The notes under the pieces are model-generated. The model was not told where the DNA came from. It was given only the letters and a program-made list of their open reading frames with translations, and made no database searches. Source: Mycobacterium sp. EPa45 (GTDB taxonomy: Bacteria > Actinomycetota > Actinomycetes > Mycobacteriales > Mycobacteriaceae). Taken from it: a DNA stretch of 64,000 nt. The position numbers and the translations under genes were made by a program. The DNA lies in the NCBI RefSeq assembly GCF_001021385.1, contig NZ_CP011773.1:5332001-5396000 (forward strand), in the 5' to 3' direction. The stretch's first letter is position 1; each line of letters opens with the position of its first letter. Positions 49,756-59,944 of the stretch are shown piece after piece.

Positions 49756-50505
49756 GTGCCCGATCATTTTGATGCCCACTTCCACATCATCGATCCGCGC
49801 TTCCCATTGGTGCCCAACAACGGTTTCCTACCCGATCCGTTCACCGTCGCCGACTACCGAGAGCGCGTCGAGCCACTACGCGTCGCCGGCGGCGCCGTGG
49901 TCAGCGGGTCGTTTCAGGCCTTCGATCAGGGTTACTTGAAAGCTGCTCTGACACAGCTCGGTTCAGGATTCGTCGGCGTCACTCAGATCCCCGCCGACAC
50001 GACCGACGACGACATCCTCGCACTGGCCCATGCCGGTATTCGCGCAGTCCGCTTCAATCTGTACCGCGGTGGATCGGCAACACTCGATGACATCGATGCC
50101 CTCGCTCGTCGCGTGCACGAGGTCGCCGGCTGGCATTGCGAGTTCTACCTCGACGCCGCCGACTTGACCGAGCTCGAGCCCATCCTGGCGGCGCTGCCCC
50201 AGATCAGCATCGACCACCTGGGCATGTCAGACGACACGACGGGAGCCCTACTGCGGCTGGTGGAGTCCGGAACCGTAGTCAAGGCAACGGGATTCGGTCG
50301 GATCAATATCACCGATCCTGATGCCCTGATGCGCGACATCGTTGCCGTGAACCCCGCCGCATTGATCTTCGGCAGCGACCTGCCCTCGACCCGGGCGGCA
50401 ATTCCGTTCCGCGACAGCGATATCGATCGCATCGCCGGTGCAGTCGGCGCCGAGCACGTCGATGCCGTGTTGGCCACCAACGCGCACGCCTTCTACCGGC
50501 TCTGA
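49756..50505 (+). CDS. Amidohydrolase-family TIM-barrel hydrolase
   Basis: 249 aa. FDAHFHIID is the first-strand H-x-H; DHLGM holds a later His; FGSDLPSTRA holds the terminal catalytic Asp. Resembles 2-pyrone-4,6-dicarboxylate lactonase-like hydrolases. GTG start 6 nt after the GMC gene. Probably acts on a lactone or ring product of the pathway. Confidence 0.88.
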   Translation: MPDHFDAHFHIIDPRFPLVPNNGFLPDPFTVADYRERVEPLRVAGGAVVSGSFQAFDQGYLKAALTQLGSGFVGVTQIPADTTDDDILALAHAGIRAVRFNLYRGGSATLDDIDALARRVHEVAGWHCEFYLDAADLTELEPILAALPQISIDHLGMSDDTTGALLRLVESGTVVKATGFGRINITDPDALMRDIVAVNPAALIFGSDLPSTRAAIPFRDSDIDRIAGAVGAEHVDAVLATNAHAFYRL

Positions 50506-51146
50506 CCGAAGAGCTGGCCCCGCAGCAGCTGTTTGAGTGCAGCCACCGTCGCGTGATACTCCTCGGGCGGCGGTGCGCTGGCGGCGTATTCGTTCAGTCC
50601 GCGGAAGATCATGTACACGGCGTTGGCCGCACTCTCCACGTCGACGCCACGGCCCAAGACCTTCTCGCGGGCGCCTTGGTCGAGGATGTCGCGGATCAGG
50701 TTGCGCAACGCCACGAATCGGGTGTCGCTGTTCTCGGCAAGGTGCAGGTGCTGCGGGCTCTCGGCCCGGATGGCCCGGTCGAACGCGACGGCAAGCGGGT
50801 AGTCCTGCATCACCCGCACGCTCTCGTCCAAGACGGCCATCAGCTTGTCCAGGGTCGCGACGTTGTCTTCGGCGGCCTGTTCGAGCCTCGGCACGGCGAT
50901 CGTCGCCACCTCGTCGAAGGTGGCCTTGACGAGCTCGGCCTTGTTCGGAAAGTAGTGATAGAGACTGCCACTGGTCATATTCGCCTCGCGGGCGATCTCA
51001 CGGATCGTCGTCCTGGAGTAGCCGACCGCCGCAACGCAGCGCATGGTCGCCTCGAGGATCCGCCGCCTCGTCTCCTCGCTGTTGGCGCCCACCGGCCGGC
51101 CCAGGAGCGAGGAATTGGCCGACGCTGCACCTTTGGGTTTCGCCAT
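50493..51146 (-). CDS. TetR-family regulator
   Basis: 217 aa from ATG 51146. HTH: RRRILEATMRCVAAVGYSRT, then IREIAREANMTSGSLYHYFPNKAELV. The ligand domain has no family signature. Its end overlaps the amidohydrolase by 13 bp and it is divergent (51 bp) from the mycofactocin SDR, so it may control both through the palindrome at 47870 and its own promoter. Confidence 0.9.
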   Translation of the reverse strand: MAKPKGAASANSSLLGRPVGANSEETRRRILEATMRCVAAVGYSRTTIREIAREANMTSGSLYHYFPNKAELVKATFDEVATIAVPRLEQAAEDNVATLDKLMAVLDESVRVMQDYPLAVAFDRAIRAESPQHLHLAENSDTRFVALRNLIRDILDQGAREKVLGRGVDVESAANAVYMIFRGLNEYAASAPPPEEYHATVAALKQLLRGQLFGQSR

Positions 51147-51197
51147 CGCTTCCAGAAGCTTCTCACAGTCGCCGGCCGATCGGTTAGAGTCCGCGTC

Positions 51198-52019
51198 GTG
51201 GGAGACCTCATCGACACCGTCGCCGTCGTCACCGGCGCAGCCCGCGGCCAGGGCCGCAGTCATGCCGTTGCGCTCGCCGCAGAGGGCGCCGACATCATCG
51301 CCATCGACCGCTGCGCCGACATCGACTCCATTCCCTACCCGTTGGCCTCCAAGGAGGATCTCGACGAGACCGTCCGCCTCGTCGAAGCCCAGGGCCGGCG
51401 CGTCGTTCCGGTCGTCGCCGACGTGCGCGACCTCGAGGCCCTGCAGGCCGGCGTACAGGGTGGCGTGGACGCGCTCGGCGAGATCGACATCGTCGTGGCC
51501 AATGCCGGGGTGGTGGCCATCGGTCTCAAAGATCCGCTCGACACCGAGGTGTACCGCGACATCGTCGAGACCAATCTCAACGGGGTCTGGCACACCATCG
51601 CGGCCACGGTGCCCTCGATCATCCGCAAGGGCCGCGGCGGCTCGATCATCTTGACGAGCTCCGCGCAGGGCCTCGTCGGTAAGGGCGGCGACGGCAGTGC
51701 CGCGATGTTCGCCTATGCCGCGGCCAAGCACGGTGTCGTCGGGCTGATGCGCTCGGCGGCCAATGCCTACGCCGCGCACAGCATCCGGGTCAACACGGTG
51801 CACCCCAGTGGCGTCGGCACCCCGATGATTCTCAACGACCACACGCTGCGGACGTTCCAGGAGAATCCGAACGGTGCCGCGCTGTCGGCCAATCTGTTGC
51901 CGGTCCCCTTCGTCGAGGCCGAGGACGTCACCAATGTCGTCGTGTTCTTGGCGAGCCCGAAAGCCCGCTACATCACCGGGGTCGCGCTACCCGTCGATGC
52001 CGGACACGCGGTGATGTGA
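51198..52019 (+). CDS. Mycofactocin-coupled SDR dehydrogenase
   Basis: 273 aa from GTG 51198. TGAARGQGRSHAVALA is the NAD loop typical of the mycofactocin-dependent SDR family. The insertion following ADIIAIDRCADIDSIPYPLA, which buries the cofactor, is another hallmark. Catalytic Ser in TSSAQG, Tyr-Lys in FAYAAAKHG. Such enzymes keep NADH bound and pass electrons to mycofactocin. The substrate is probably an alcohol or terpenoid/sterol-like compound. Confidence 0.93.
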   Translation: MGDLIDTVAVVTGAARGQGRSHAVALAAEGADIIAIDRCADIDSIPYPLASKEDLDETVRLVEAQGRRVVPVVADVRDLEALQAGVQGGVDALGEIDIVVANAGVVAIGLKDPLDTEVYRDIVETNLNGVWHTIAATVPSIIRKGRGGSIILTSSAQGLVGKGGDGSAAMFAYAAAKHGVVGLMRSAANAYAAHSIRVNTVHPSGVGTPMILNDHTLRTFQENPNGAALSANLLPVPFVEAEDVTNVVVFLASPKARYITGVALPVDAGHAVM

Positions 52020-52937
52020 ACGCAGGTAGAGCAGCCCGCTGACGGTCACCGTCACCCACGTCGCGAAGGCCACCCAGAAGAACACCTGCGACGCGGCGAT
52101 GAACGCGAGTACCCCGGTTTCGCGCGACATCGCAAAGGTCGCGGCCGAGTACATGCCGAGCGGGAAAACCATCGCCCACCACACGCCCCTGAATTGGAGG
52201 GTGCCGGGAAGATTGATGCGCCCAATAGCGAAGTAGAGCAGCGCCGGAATCCACAGTGTCGCAACCACCCAGGTGAATACCGTGATCACGACGACGACGT
52301 CCGAGGGCCACACCCGGTGGATCCGATCGCCCGCCAGCGTTGCGATCGCGAGGCCGCCCATCAGTATCCAGCCGTCCGGTTCGAAGCCGCCGGGGTCGAG
52401 CCGTTCGTGGAACGCCCGCCACAGGATCAGCGCCGTCATCGCGGCGTACACCGCCAGCGCCAGTGCCCAGAACAGCAGCGCACCGAACAGCCAGTGCAGA
52501 TCAGCGGAGAGGATGGCCAAGCCGGATGTCGCCACACTGGCCAACTCCCACGCGCCATGCGCTCGGTCTCGTAACCCGACCCAGCGGATCCGCCACATCC
52601 GCCGAACCACCACCGGCGTCAGCGTCAGCCAGAACTGCAGTGCCAGAGCGGCCAGGATCACCAACGCGATTCGGTACTCGGCCAGCCGCGCGCCGAGCAC
52701 CGCGCACGCCGCCACATAGGTGAACATCCGCAACAGCACGTCGGGGTCGTGGAAGTCCGGCGGCGACCGGCGCCACGACACCGCACACATCACGACGAGT
52801 ACCGGCAGCGCACACCCGGCAATCACCGCCAGGGCCAGGCTGATCCAGCGGTACCCGTGGTCGGCCGCCGAAATCGAGACGATGCCCGTTGCCATCACCG
52901 CCGCGAACACGTCGGGCGGTGGCCGCATATCAGCCAA
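51987..52937 (-). CDS. TehA/SLAC1-type transporter
   Basis: 316 aa, about ten membrane helices. [19 protein letters not shown] at the start and [20 protein letters not shown] near the end are hallmark segments of the tellurite-resistance/C4-dicarboxylate family. Possible anion or dicarboxylic acid channel. Its start lies 8 bp inside the P450 3' end, and its own 3' end overlaps the SDR by 33 bp. Confidence 0.88.
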   Translation of the reverse strand: MADMRPPPDVFAAVMATGIVSISAADHGYRWISLALAVIAGCALPVLVVMCAVSWRRSPPDFHDPDVLLRMFTYVAACAVLGARLAEYRIALVILAALALQFWLTLTPVVVRRMWRIRWVGLRDRAHGAWELASVATSGLAILSADLHWLFGALLFWALALAVYAAMTALILWRAFHERLDPGGFEPDGWILMGGLAIATLAGDRIHRVWPSDVVVVITVFTWVVATLWIPALLYFAIGRINLPGTLQFRGVWWAMVFPLGMYSAATFAMSRETGVLAFIAASQVFFWVAFATWVTVTVSGLLYLRSHHRVSGIDG

Positions 52938-54156
52938 GTTCGGTGAACATGTGCCGGATACCGGTGTGCCGGTTGCTGCGGGCCCACTCGACCGGCTTGA
53001 CCACGTTGATCTCCGAGAACCGGCTCAGCAGTTCCTCGTAGAGCACCCGCAGCTCCAGACGGGCCAGGTTGGCACCCAGACAATAGTGCACACCCTGTCC
53101 GAATCCCAAGTGCGGATTGCGTTTCCGTCCCACGTCGAAACAATCGGGACTGTCGAACACCGATCCGTCGCGATTGGCCGAGCCCTCCCACACCAGCACT
53201 TTGTCGCCCGCCCGGATCACGCATCCACCGAGCTCGGTGTTCCGGGTTGCGGTGCGCCGCTTGGACGGTGACGGCGAGGTCCAGCGCACGATCTCCTCCA
53301 CCGCCGTCGGCAACAGTCCGGGATCATCCTGCAGGCGCCGACGCTCGTCGGGATGCTGGGCCAGCGCCAGCAGTCCACCGGCCACCGCGTTGCGGGTCGT
53401 TTCCGCGCCGGCGCTGAACAGCAGATTGAAGAACAGGTACAGCTCGATGTCGGTCAGTGACGGCGCATCCGGGTCGTCGACGGTGGCGTTGGCCACCACC
53501 GAGAGCATGTCGTCCCCGGGCTCGGCGCGCTTCTTCGCGATCAGCTCCGAGCCGTAGGCGAAGATCCGCGACCCCGCCTCCTCAATGGACATGGTGCCGA
53601 CCTCACCCTTGCGGGAATCGCCGAAGTCGAAGCTCGGCTCGATGGCACGGAAGAGCCAGTGCCGTTCGCTCTCAGGCACTCCCAGCAGAATGCAGATCAT
53701 CTGCATGGGCAGCTCGGCGGCGATGTCGACCAGGAAATCGAAGGGCACCCCGGGCTGCACGGCATCGAGCAAAACCCGCGTACGGCGGCGCAGATCGTCT
53801 TCGACCCGGCGGATCATCCGCGGGGTCAGGCCCGAGCTGACCAGTCGCCTGATGTGGGTGTGCCGCGGATCGTCCATCATGTTCAGCACCTGCCCGGCGA
53901 TCGACAGGTCCTGCAGCAGGGTGCCGCCGAACGGGCGCTCCCCGCCGGTCACCGACGAGTAGGCGTCCTGATCCCGAAGCACGGCAAGGGTTTCCGGGTA
54001 GGTGGCCACCGACCAGAAGCCCTCGCCGTCCGGGGTGTTCTCGGTGGGCTCATGCCAGTACACCGGCGCGTCACGACGGTGGATCGCGAACAGCTCGTGC
54101 GGGAAGCCCCCGGCGAAGTTGTCGAGGTCGGTGAAGTCGATGTCGCTGAGCAACAT
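52930..54156 (-). CDS. cyp126: Cytochrome P450, CYP126-like
   Basis: 408 aa. I-helix AGAETTRN, K-helix ExxR in EEIVRW, haem loop [10 protein letters not shown] with Cys359. Very close to remembered M. tuberculosis CYP126 (e.g. [53 protein letters not shown]), and purB follows just as in that genome. Endogenous substrate unknown. A short ferredoxin 5 kb away could be its electron donor. Confidence 0.94.
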   Translation of the reverse strand: MLLSDIDFTDLDNFAGGFPHELFAIHRRDAPVYWHEPTENTPDGEGFWSVATYPETLAVLRDQDAYSSVTGGERPFGGTLLQDLSIAGQVLNMMDDPRHTHIRRLVSSGLTPRMIRRVEDDLRRRTRVLLDAVQPGVPFDFLVDIAAELPMQMICILLGVPESERHWLFRAIEPSFDFGDSRKGEVGTMSIEEAGSRIFAYGSELIAKKRAEPGDDMLSVVANATVDDPDAPSLTDIELYLFFNLLFSAGAETTRNAVAGGLLALAQHPDERRRLQDDPGLLPTAVEEIVRWTSPSPSKRRTATRNTELGGCVIRAGDKVLVWEGSANRDGSVFDSPDCFDVGRKRNPHLGFGQGVHYCLGANLARLELRVLYEELLSRFSEINVVKPVEWARSNRHTGIRHMFTELG

Positions 54157-54162
54157 TGGCGT

Positions 54163-55581
54163 CTACAGGATCGCGCCAGGGGTGTACTTCGCCGCGTCCG
54201 GGTAGGCGCTGACCAGCTCGTCCACCGCCGCGATCACCTGGTCGACCTGACTGCCGGCCGCCCCGGTGAACGCCTGCCTGTCGGCCAGCGCGGCGTCCAG
54301 TGCCGCCCGGTCCAGCGGCAGCCGGTCGTCGGCAGCCAAGCGGTCCAGCAGATCCGGTTCGGCGCCCTTCTCCCGCATCGCGAGTGCGACGGCGACCGCA
54401 TGCTCCTTGATGACCTCGTGCGCAGTCTCGCGGCCCACGCCGGCCCGGACCGCCGCGATGAGCACCTTGGTGGTGGCCAGGAACGGCAGGTAGCGGTCCA
54501 GTTCCCGCTTGATCACCGCAGGGTAGGCACCGAACTCGTCGAGCACCGTCAGGAACGTCTCGATCTGCCCGTCGATGGCGAAGAACGCGTCGGGCAATGC
54601 CACCCGGCGCACCACCGAGCAGAACACATCACCCTCATTCCATTGCGCGCCAGCCAGTTCCGCGGCCATCGACGCGTAACCGCGCAGAATAACCTGCAAT
54701 CCGTTGACCCGCTCACAGCTGCGGGTGTTCATCTTGTGCGGCATCGCCGACGAGCCGACCTGTCCCGGAGCGAACCCTTCGGTGACCAGCTCATGGCCGG
54801 CCATCAACCGCACGGTGTGCGCGAACGACGACGGCCCGGCGCCGAGCTGAACCAGGCTCGAGAGCACATCGTGGTCCAGCGAGCGCGGATAGACCTGGCC
54901 GACGCTGGTGAAAACGGCTTTGAAGCCCAGGAATTCGGCGACCCGGCGCTCCAGCTCGGCCAGCCGCACGGCATCACCGTCGAACAGATCGAGCATGTCC
55001 TGGGCGGTGCCCATCGGGCCCTTGATGCCGCGCAGCGGGTAACGGTCGATCAGTTCGCGAACCCGCCGCAACGCGACCAGGGTCTCCTCGGCGGCCGACG
55101 CGAACCGTTTGCCCAACGTGGTGGCCTGCGCGGCGACGTTGTGACTGCGACCGGCCATCACCAGTTCGCGATAGAGCAGCGCGCTTTCGGCAAGGCGGGC
55201 CACAACGGCCACCCCGTGGGCGTGCACGAGTTCCAGCGAGCGGCGGATCTGGAGCTGTTCGACGTTCTCGGTGAGGTCCCGGCTCGTCATGCCCTTGTGC
55301 ACGTGCTCGTGTCCGGCCAGGGCATTGAATTCCTCGATGCGGGCCTTGACGTCGTGGCGGGTGACCCGCTCGCGCGCGGCGATCGACGCGAGGTCGACCT
55401 GGGTGAGCACCCGCTCGTAGTCCTCGATCACAGAGTCGGGTACCTCTACGCCGAGTTGAGATTGGGCGCGCAGCACCGCCAGCCAAAGCCGGCGTTCGGC
55501 GACGATCTTGGCTTCGGGCGACCAGATCGCGACCATCTCCGCGCTGGCATAACGTCCGGCCAGGACATTAGGGATTGTCAC
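54163..55581 (-). CDS. purB: Adenylosuccinate lyase PurB
   Basis: 472 aa. Fumarase/aspartase superfamily: signature GSSAMPHKMN, HKGMTSRDLTEN, catalytic His regions AGRSHN. It removes fumarate from SAICAR and adenylosuccinate. Stop to P450 start 6 nt, so co-transcribed with cyp126. Confidence 0.96.
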   Translation of the reverse strand: MTIPNVLAGRYASAEMVAIWSPEAKIVAERRLWLAVLRAQSQLGVEVPDSVIEDYERVLTQVDLASIAARERVTRHDVKARIEEFNALAGHEHVHKGMTSRDLTENVEQLQIRRSLELVHAHGVAVVARLAESALLYRELVMAGRSHNVAAQATTLGKRFASAAEETLVALRRVRELIDRYPLRGIKGPMGTAQDMLDLFDGDAVRLAELERRVAEFLGFKAVFTSVGQVYPRSLDHDVLSSLVQLGAGPSSFAHTVRLMAGHELVTEGFAPGQVGSSAMPHKMNTRSCERVNGLQVILRGYASMAAELAGAQWNEGDVFCSVVRRVALPDAFFAIDGQIETFLTVLDEFGAYPAVIKRELDRYLPFLATTKVLIAAVRAGVGRETAHEVIKEHAVAVALAMREKGAEPDLLDRLAADDRLPLDRAALDAALADRQAFTGAAGSQVDQVIAAVDELVSAYPDAAKYTPGAIL

Positions 55582-55619
55582 AACGCATTAGCTTACGGTC
55601 GTCGGGCAAGCTGGCCTGC

Positions 55620-56354
55620 GTGTACTTCGCCGGCGTCGACCTCGCCTGGGGTGAGCGCAACCCGACCGGTGTCGCCGTCGTCGACGACACCGGGTCGCTG
55701 CGGCATGTCGCGGCCGCCGGCAACGATGCCGACATCCTGGCTCAACTCGCGCCCTACACCGCCGGCCCGTGCGTGGTCGCGGTCGACGCCCCGCTGGTCG
55801 TGACCAATCCGACCGGCACCCGGCCCGGCGAGACGTTGCTGAACCGGGATTTTCGCCGCTTCCACGCCGGGGCGTATCCCGCCAACACGGGGCTGGCGTG
55901 GTTCGCCGACGGCGGCCGAGGCGCTCGGCTGTGCCGGGCGATGAACCTGGACCTCGACCCGCGCTCCTCGGCACCGCGAAAAGCCTTGGAGGTGTTTCCG
56001 CATGCGGCGGGCGTGGTGCTGTTCGGACTGGATCGCACGCTGAAGTACAAGCACAAGTCCGGCCGCGATTTCGCGCAGCTGCAGGCCGAGCTCCTGCGGT
56101 TGATCGGGTATATCGAAGCGCTGCGTGCAGCGACGCCGCCACTGCGTGTCGCAGATGACGACGGCTGGCGTCATCTCGCCGACTCGGTGCGCGCCGCGAC
56201 CCGCAAGTCCCAACTGCGCCGGGCCGAAGACCCGATCGACGCGGTGTTGTGCGCCTACGTCGCGCTGTTCGCGACGACTCGGCCCGGCGACGTCACGATC
56301 TACGGCGACCCGGGCAGCGGCTGCATCGTCACCCCTACGCCGAGATCGACGTAA
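55620..56354 (+). CDS. DUF429 family protein
   Basis: 244 aa from GTG 55620. RNase-H-like fold: FAGVDLAWGERNPTGVAVVD, VVAVDAPLVV, EVFPHAAGV, and DPIDAVLCAYVALFA are conserved DUF429 elements, with acidic residues as in nucleases. Divergent from purB. Function unproven; same place as Rv0776c. Confidence 0.85.
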   Translation: MYFAGVDLAWGERNPTGVAVVDDTGSLRHVAAAGNDADILAQLAPYTAGPCVVAVDAPLVVTNPTGTRPGETLLNRDFRRFHAGAYPANTGLAWFADGGRGARLCRAMNLDLDPRSSAPRKALEVFPHAAGVVLFGLDRTLKYKHKSGRDFAQLQAELLRLIGYIEALRAATPPLRVADDDGWRHLADSVRAATRKSQLRRAEDPIDAVLCAYVALFATTRPGDVTIYGDPGSGCIVTPTPRST

Positions 56355-56408
56355 TGTCGTGCCGCACTCGCAACTTCGCGGCCGTTTGTCGGTTTCGGCG
56401 CAAGGGCG

Positions 56409-57407
56409 CTACGCCCGAAGGCCGGGCCACTCTTCCGACGTCCCGGTCAACCGGCTGACCTGTTCCAGCAGACGCCGCACCTTGGCCGGATTCTCGTGAC
56501 GCTGCCAGCCGAACGTCGTAGGCCGCTGGCTGCGGTCATGCCAGAAATGGCCGGGCTTGGACTCCGGCCGCGTTGCGACCAGCCACACCGCGGTGTCGGC
56601 GCCGTCGGCCACATCGCGCAGCAGCGGCCGGGTGACCGCGCGGAACCGCGGCAGGTATTCGGCCACGCCGGGAGTGTCGACCCAGCCGGGATGCATGCTC
56701 TCCACCCGGATATCGGTACCGGCCAGCCGGCGCGCCCACGAGTCGGCCAGCACCACCTGCATCTTCTTGGTGCGCGCGTACGCCCGCACCCCGTTATAGC
56801 CGCGCCTGAACTCCAGGTCATCGACCACCAGCGGCGAACCGTACATGCCGCCCGAGGACACCCACACCACCGACGCCCCGCCCGCCGCACGCAACAGCGG
56901 CAGCAGCCGCTCGGTCATCAGATGCGGACCCAGCACGTGGGTGGCCAGCTGCACCTCATGACCCTGACGCGTGACACTGCGCTCTTTGGGCATCAGACCG
57001 GCGTTGTGCACCAACCCGTTGAGCGCAGGCACCCGGTTGGCGAAGTCGGCCGTCCACGCGCGCACCGCATCGAGGTCTGAGACGTCACAGACCTCGGCCA
57101 CCACATGCGCACCGGCCACCGAGTCCCGGATCGTGGCCGACGACTCGTCAACCTTGTGCGGATTGCGACCCAGCAGGTGCACGGTCGCGCCCAGTCCAGC
57201 GAACGAGCGCGCCATCGCCAGGCCGATTCCCGCGGTCGCCCCGGAGATCAGCACCCGCTTGCCCAGCAGCGCCCGCGGTCCGGCGTCGGCGGCCCACCAG
57301 TGCCTGCGCAAGCCTGAACCGATTTTGGTGTAGCCGAGGATCAGTGCCCGGTCCATCACGCCGTCGAGTAGTTCCGCGGCAGGCCGGGCGAGCCCGGAGA
57401 AATCCAT
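56409..57407 (-). CDS. SDR-family oxidoreductase (DHRS12/retinol-dehydrogenase-like)
   Basis: 332 aa. ISGATAGIGLAMARSFAGLG (NADP loop), HNAGLM, Ser in VWVSSGG, YARTK (Tyr, Lys). The N-terminal extension of about 45 residues and C-terminal HFWHDRSQRPT are typical of the DHRS12 group. Substrate unknown. Confidence 0.9.
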   Translation of the reverse strand: MDFSGLARPAAELLDGVMDRALILGYTKIGSGLRRHWWAADAGPRALLGKRVLISGATAGIGLAMARSFAGLGATVHLLGRNPHKVDESSATIRDSVAGAHVVAEVCDVSDLDAVRAWTADFANRVPALNGLVHNAGLMPKERSVTRQGHEVQLATHVLGPHLMTERLLPLLRAAGGASVVWVSSGGMYGSPLVVDDLEFRRGYNGVRAYARTKKMQVVLADSWARRLAGTDIRVESMHPGWVDTPGVAEYLPRFRAVTRPLLRDVADGADTAVWLVATRPESKPGHFWHDRSQRPTTFGWQRHENPAKVRRLLEQVSRLTGTSEEWPGLRA

Positions 57408-57425
57408 GTCTTCGAACGTAACCGC

Positions 57426-58034
57426 TCAGACGCGCACAGTGCGCTCATCGATCGGTGCGAGTACGTCGATCACGTCCGTCACCGTCGCCCGGGCAACCTC
57501 TTGCGGGCCGTCGCCGTCTCTGACCAGAGCCGAGACGACTGCGCCGTCGATGGCGTTCACCAGAGCCGTCACCAGATCGACGCGCATGTTGCGGCCCGAC
57601 CTGGCCATCGCCGCCACCACGGCATCGACCCGCTGCTGCGCCAGCCGGTGCTGGATTTCGCGCAGTTCGGCATGGCGGGCACACGCGATGTAGCGCTCGT
57701 AGCGGGAGATCAGTTCTTCGCTGCTGGCCTCGCCGTCGGGATCGCCGACCAGCAGGTCGACCAACACGTCGGCAATCGCCTCCGCACCGCGCCGCCGGCG
57801 CGGGAGCGCATCCACCCGGGCCCGCAGCTGCGCGGTTTCCACCGCACAGATGTACTCGACGGCCTTGAGCACCAGATCGTCCAGCGAGGAGAAGTAATAG
57901 GTGGTCGACGCCAGCGGCAAACCTGCGCGACGCGCCACCGCGCGATGTCGCACCGCTTCGAACCCGCCTTCACGCAGCAGCTCGGCGGCAGCGCTGATCA
58001 GCGCATACCGACGTCGTTCCCCCTTGGGGGTCAT
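57426..58034 (-). CDS. TetR-family regulator (Rv0775-like)
   Basis: 202 aa from ATG 58034; an upstream in-frame start at 58055 adds 7 residues. HTH: RRYALISAAAELLREGGFE, then AVARRAGLPLASTTYYFSSLDDLV. Divergent from the esterase and possibly its repressor. It also lies 18 bp upstream of the SDR on the same strand. Confidence 0.88.
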   Translation of the reverse strand: MTPKGERRRYALISAAAELLREGGFEAVRHRAVARRAGLPLASTTYYFSSLDDLVLKAVEYICAVETAQLRARVDALPRRRRGAEAIADVLVDLLVGDPDGEASSEELISRYERYIACARHAELREIQHRLAQQRVDAVVAAMARSGRNMRVDLVTALVNAIDGAVVSALVRDGDGPQEVARATVTDVIDVLAPIDERTVRV

Positions 58035-58160
58035 CGCTGCCGTCACGTTCAGCAATGCTGCCAGCAGCGTCAGCGGGACATTGCTCTTTGGCGAAGAATC
58101 ATCAACTTGGCTTGACGTGCCGCTTGGCTCGACGGCCCCACACCCGACCGCTTTGGCAAG

Positions 58161-59072
58161 ATGAATCGCATGGCGAACCTGAGCCGTCGCGCAGTTCTAC
58201 GACTGGGCGCCGGAGCCGTTGCGGGTGTCGGGGGTGCCTTCGCGGGCGGCCGCATGCTGGACTCTGCGACAAACGTTGCCGGCCCGGACGTCGCGATGAC
58301 CGGTGTCGGCGCTCCGCTGGCACCGCCCGCCCCGCTGGAGCCTGCTGCGTCCGGCGTCGCCGCCCCAACGATGGTGACCGGCTCGTTCGTGTCGGCCGCG
58401 CGTGGCGGGGTGAGCACCAACTGGGCCATTGCCCGCCCGCCGGGGCAGACGGCGCCCCTGCGCCCCGTCATCGCGCTGCACGGTAAGGGCCAGGATGCCG
58501 CGGGCGTGATGGCCGGTGGTGTCGAACAGGGCCTGGCCCAAGCGGTTCAGGCCGGACTGCCACCGTTCGCGGTGGTCGCTGTCGACGGTGGCGGCAGCTA
58601 CTGGCACAAGCGTGCCTCGGGCGAGGACTCGGGGAAAATGGTGCTCGACGAGCTGATCCCGATGCTCAGCAGTCAAGGGTTGGACACCTCCCGGGTGGCG
58701 TTCCTGGGCTGGTCGATGGGCGGTTATGGCGCGTTGCTCCTGGGCGCGCGGCTCGGACCGGCCCGCACCGCGGCGATCACCGCGGTCAGCCCGGCCCTCT
58801 GGCTGTCGTCCGGCGCGGCGGCGCCCGGCGCGTTCGACGGTCCCGACGACTTCGCCGCCAACTCCGTCTTCGGCCTGCCGGCGCTGGCGTCGATCCCCAT
58901 CCGGATCGACTGCGGCAACAGCGACCCGTTTTATTCAGCAACCAAGCAGTTCATCGCCCAGCTGCCCAGTCCGCCCGCCGGCGGCTTTTCCCCCGGCGGC
59001 CACGACGGCGGCTACTGGAGCTCGCAGTTGCCCGGCGAGATCGCCTGGATGGCGCCGCTCCTCACGGCCTAG
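58161..59072 (+). CDS. Exported alpha/beta-hydrolase esterase (Rv0774c-like)
   Basis: 303 aa. Twin-arginine signal (LSRRAVLRLGAGAVAGVGG), a Pro/Ala linker, then an esterase-D-like domain: nucleophile GWSMGGYG, candidate Asp in CGNSDPF, candidate His in GGHDGGYW. M. tuberculosis Rv0774c is an exported lipase/esterase. ATG 58161; ATG 58170 also possible. Confidence 0.9.
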   Translation: MNRMANLSRRAVLRLGAGAVAGVGGAFAGGRMLDSATNVAGPDVAMTGVGAPLAPPAPLEPAASGVAAPTMVTGSFVSAARGGVSTNWAIARPPGQTAPLRPVIALHGKGQDAAGVMAGGVEQGLAQAVQAGLPPFAVVAVDGGGSYWHKRASGEDSGKMVLDELIPMLSSQGLDTSRVAFLGWSMGGYGALLLGARLGPARTAAITAVSPALWLSSGAAAPGAFDGPDDFAANSVFGLPALASIPIRIDCGNSDPFYSATKQFIAQLPSPPAGGFSPGGHDGGYWSSQLPGEIAWMAPLLTA

Positions 59073-59857
59073 ATCACGTTGACGGTGTCGAGGAACGCCG
59101 TCGCGTAGTCGGTGTCGCCGCTGATCTGAACGTCGCGGTCTCGCCAGCCGGCCCGCCGGGTGCCCCACTCCGGGAACTCCAGTGCCACACCGGTGATCTG
59201 CGCGGCCGACCCTTGCGTCGGGCCCGCCGCCACCGTGCCGTCGGGCGCCGCCCGCCAGGTGCCGCCGCCGGGCCCGGTCAGGGTGATCGCCAGCGGTCGG
59301 TCCAGCCAGGCCGGGGATGCCGCTCGGATCTGGTTCGACAGCACGGCCATCATCCACTCGCATACGACGGCCATCCGGTTGGCGTCGGTGCCCGGGGCGG
59401 GCCGGTCCAGCGCCGGCGCCATATCGTGACGCAGGTGGGTGTGGTGGTCGAAGACCATGGCGCCGGTGAGCACCCGCAGCGGAAAGCGGCCAAGCTCCCC
59501 CAACGCCATCGGCACCCCACCGATCGGCCGGCGCGCCATGAGCGGGAAGACGGCGGCCGCGACGCCGCTCCACCGGCGGTACTCGGCCAGCACCTCCGGC
59601 CCGGACCGATCCCGCCGGGTGTCGACCATCAGGTCGTTGGCGGCTTCGATGTCGTTGGTGCGCATCAACTTTGCCGCGGCGGGACTGAACAGCGCACGGC
59701 AGCCGGTGCCCATGTGCGCCACGACGTCCTGGATGCGCCAGCCTGGGCAGCGACTGTCCATTCGCCACTGCGCAGGCTCGAGACCCGCGCAGAACGCCAG
59801 CAGCTCGGCCCGCTCGGCCTTGAACGCCGCACCGCGGTCCGGACTCACCTGCGCCAT
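59069..59857 (-). CDS. Mycothiol-dependent maleylpyruvate-isomerase-family enzyme
   Basis: 262 aa. DinB-like helical bundle: CPGWRIQDVVAHMGTGCR gives one metal His, FDHHTHLRHD others; C-terminal SCP-like domain with PLAITLTGPGGGTW. The family (TIGR03083) uses mycothiol. Substrate unknown. Divergent from the P450, 87 bp; overlaps the esterase end by 4 bp. Confidence 0.88.
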   Translation of the reverse strand: MAQVSPDRGAAFKAERAELLAFCAGLEPAQWRMDSRCPGWRIQDVVAHMGTGCRALFSPAAAKLMRTNDIEAANDLMVDTRRDRSGPEVLAEYRRWSGVAAAVFPLMARRPIGGVPMALGELGRFPLRVLTGAMVFDHHTHLRHDMAPALDRPAPGTDANRMAVVCEWMMAVLSNQIRAASPAWLDRPLAITLTGPGGGTWRAAPDGTVAAGPTQGSAAQITGVALEFPEWGTRRAGWRDRDVQISGDTDYATAFLDTVNVI

Positions 59858-59944
59858 GATTGTCTCCCGTTGTGGAATTGTCTACAGTCGCAGTTACTGT
59901 CAACCATTCGATAAGCCTTCCGACAAGCGCGTTGCGAGGAGATC

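Noticed and set aside
53659..55803. Long plus-strand ORF (714 codons) over the P450 and purB genes
   Set aside because: Antisense shadow of two clearly real genes; the composition is what GC-rich codon use produces on the other strand.
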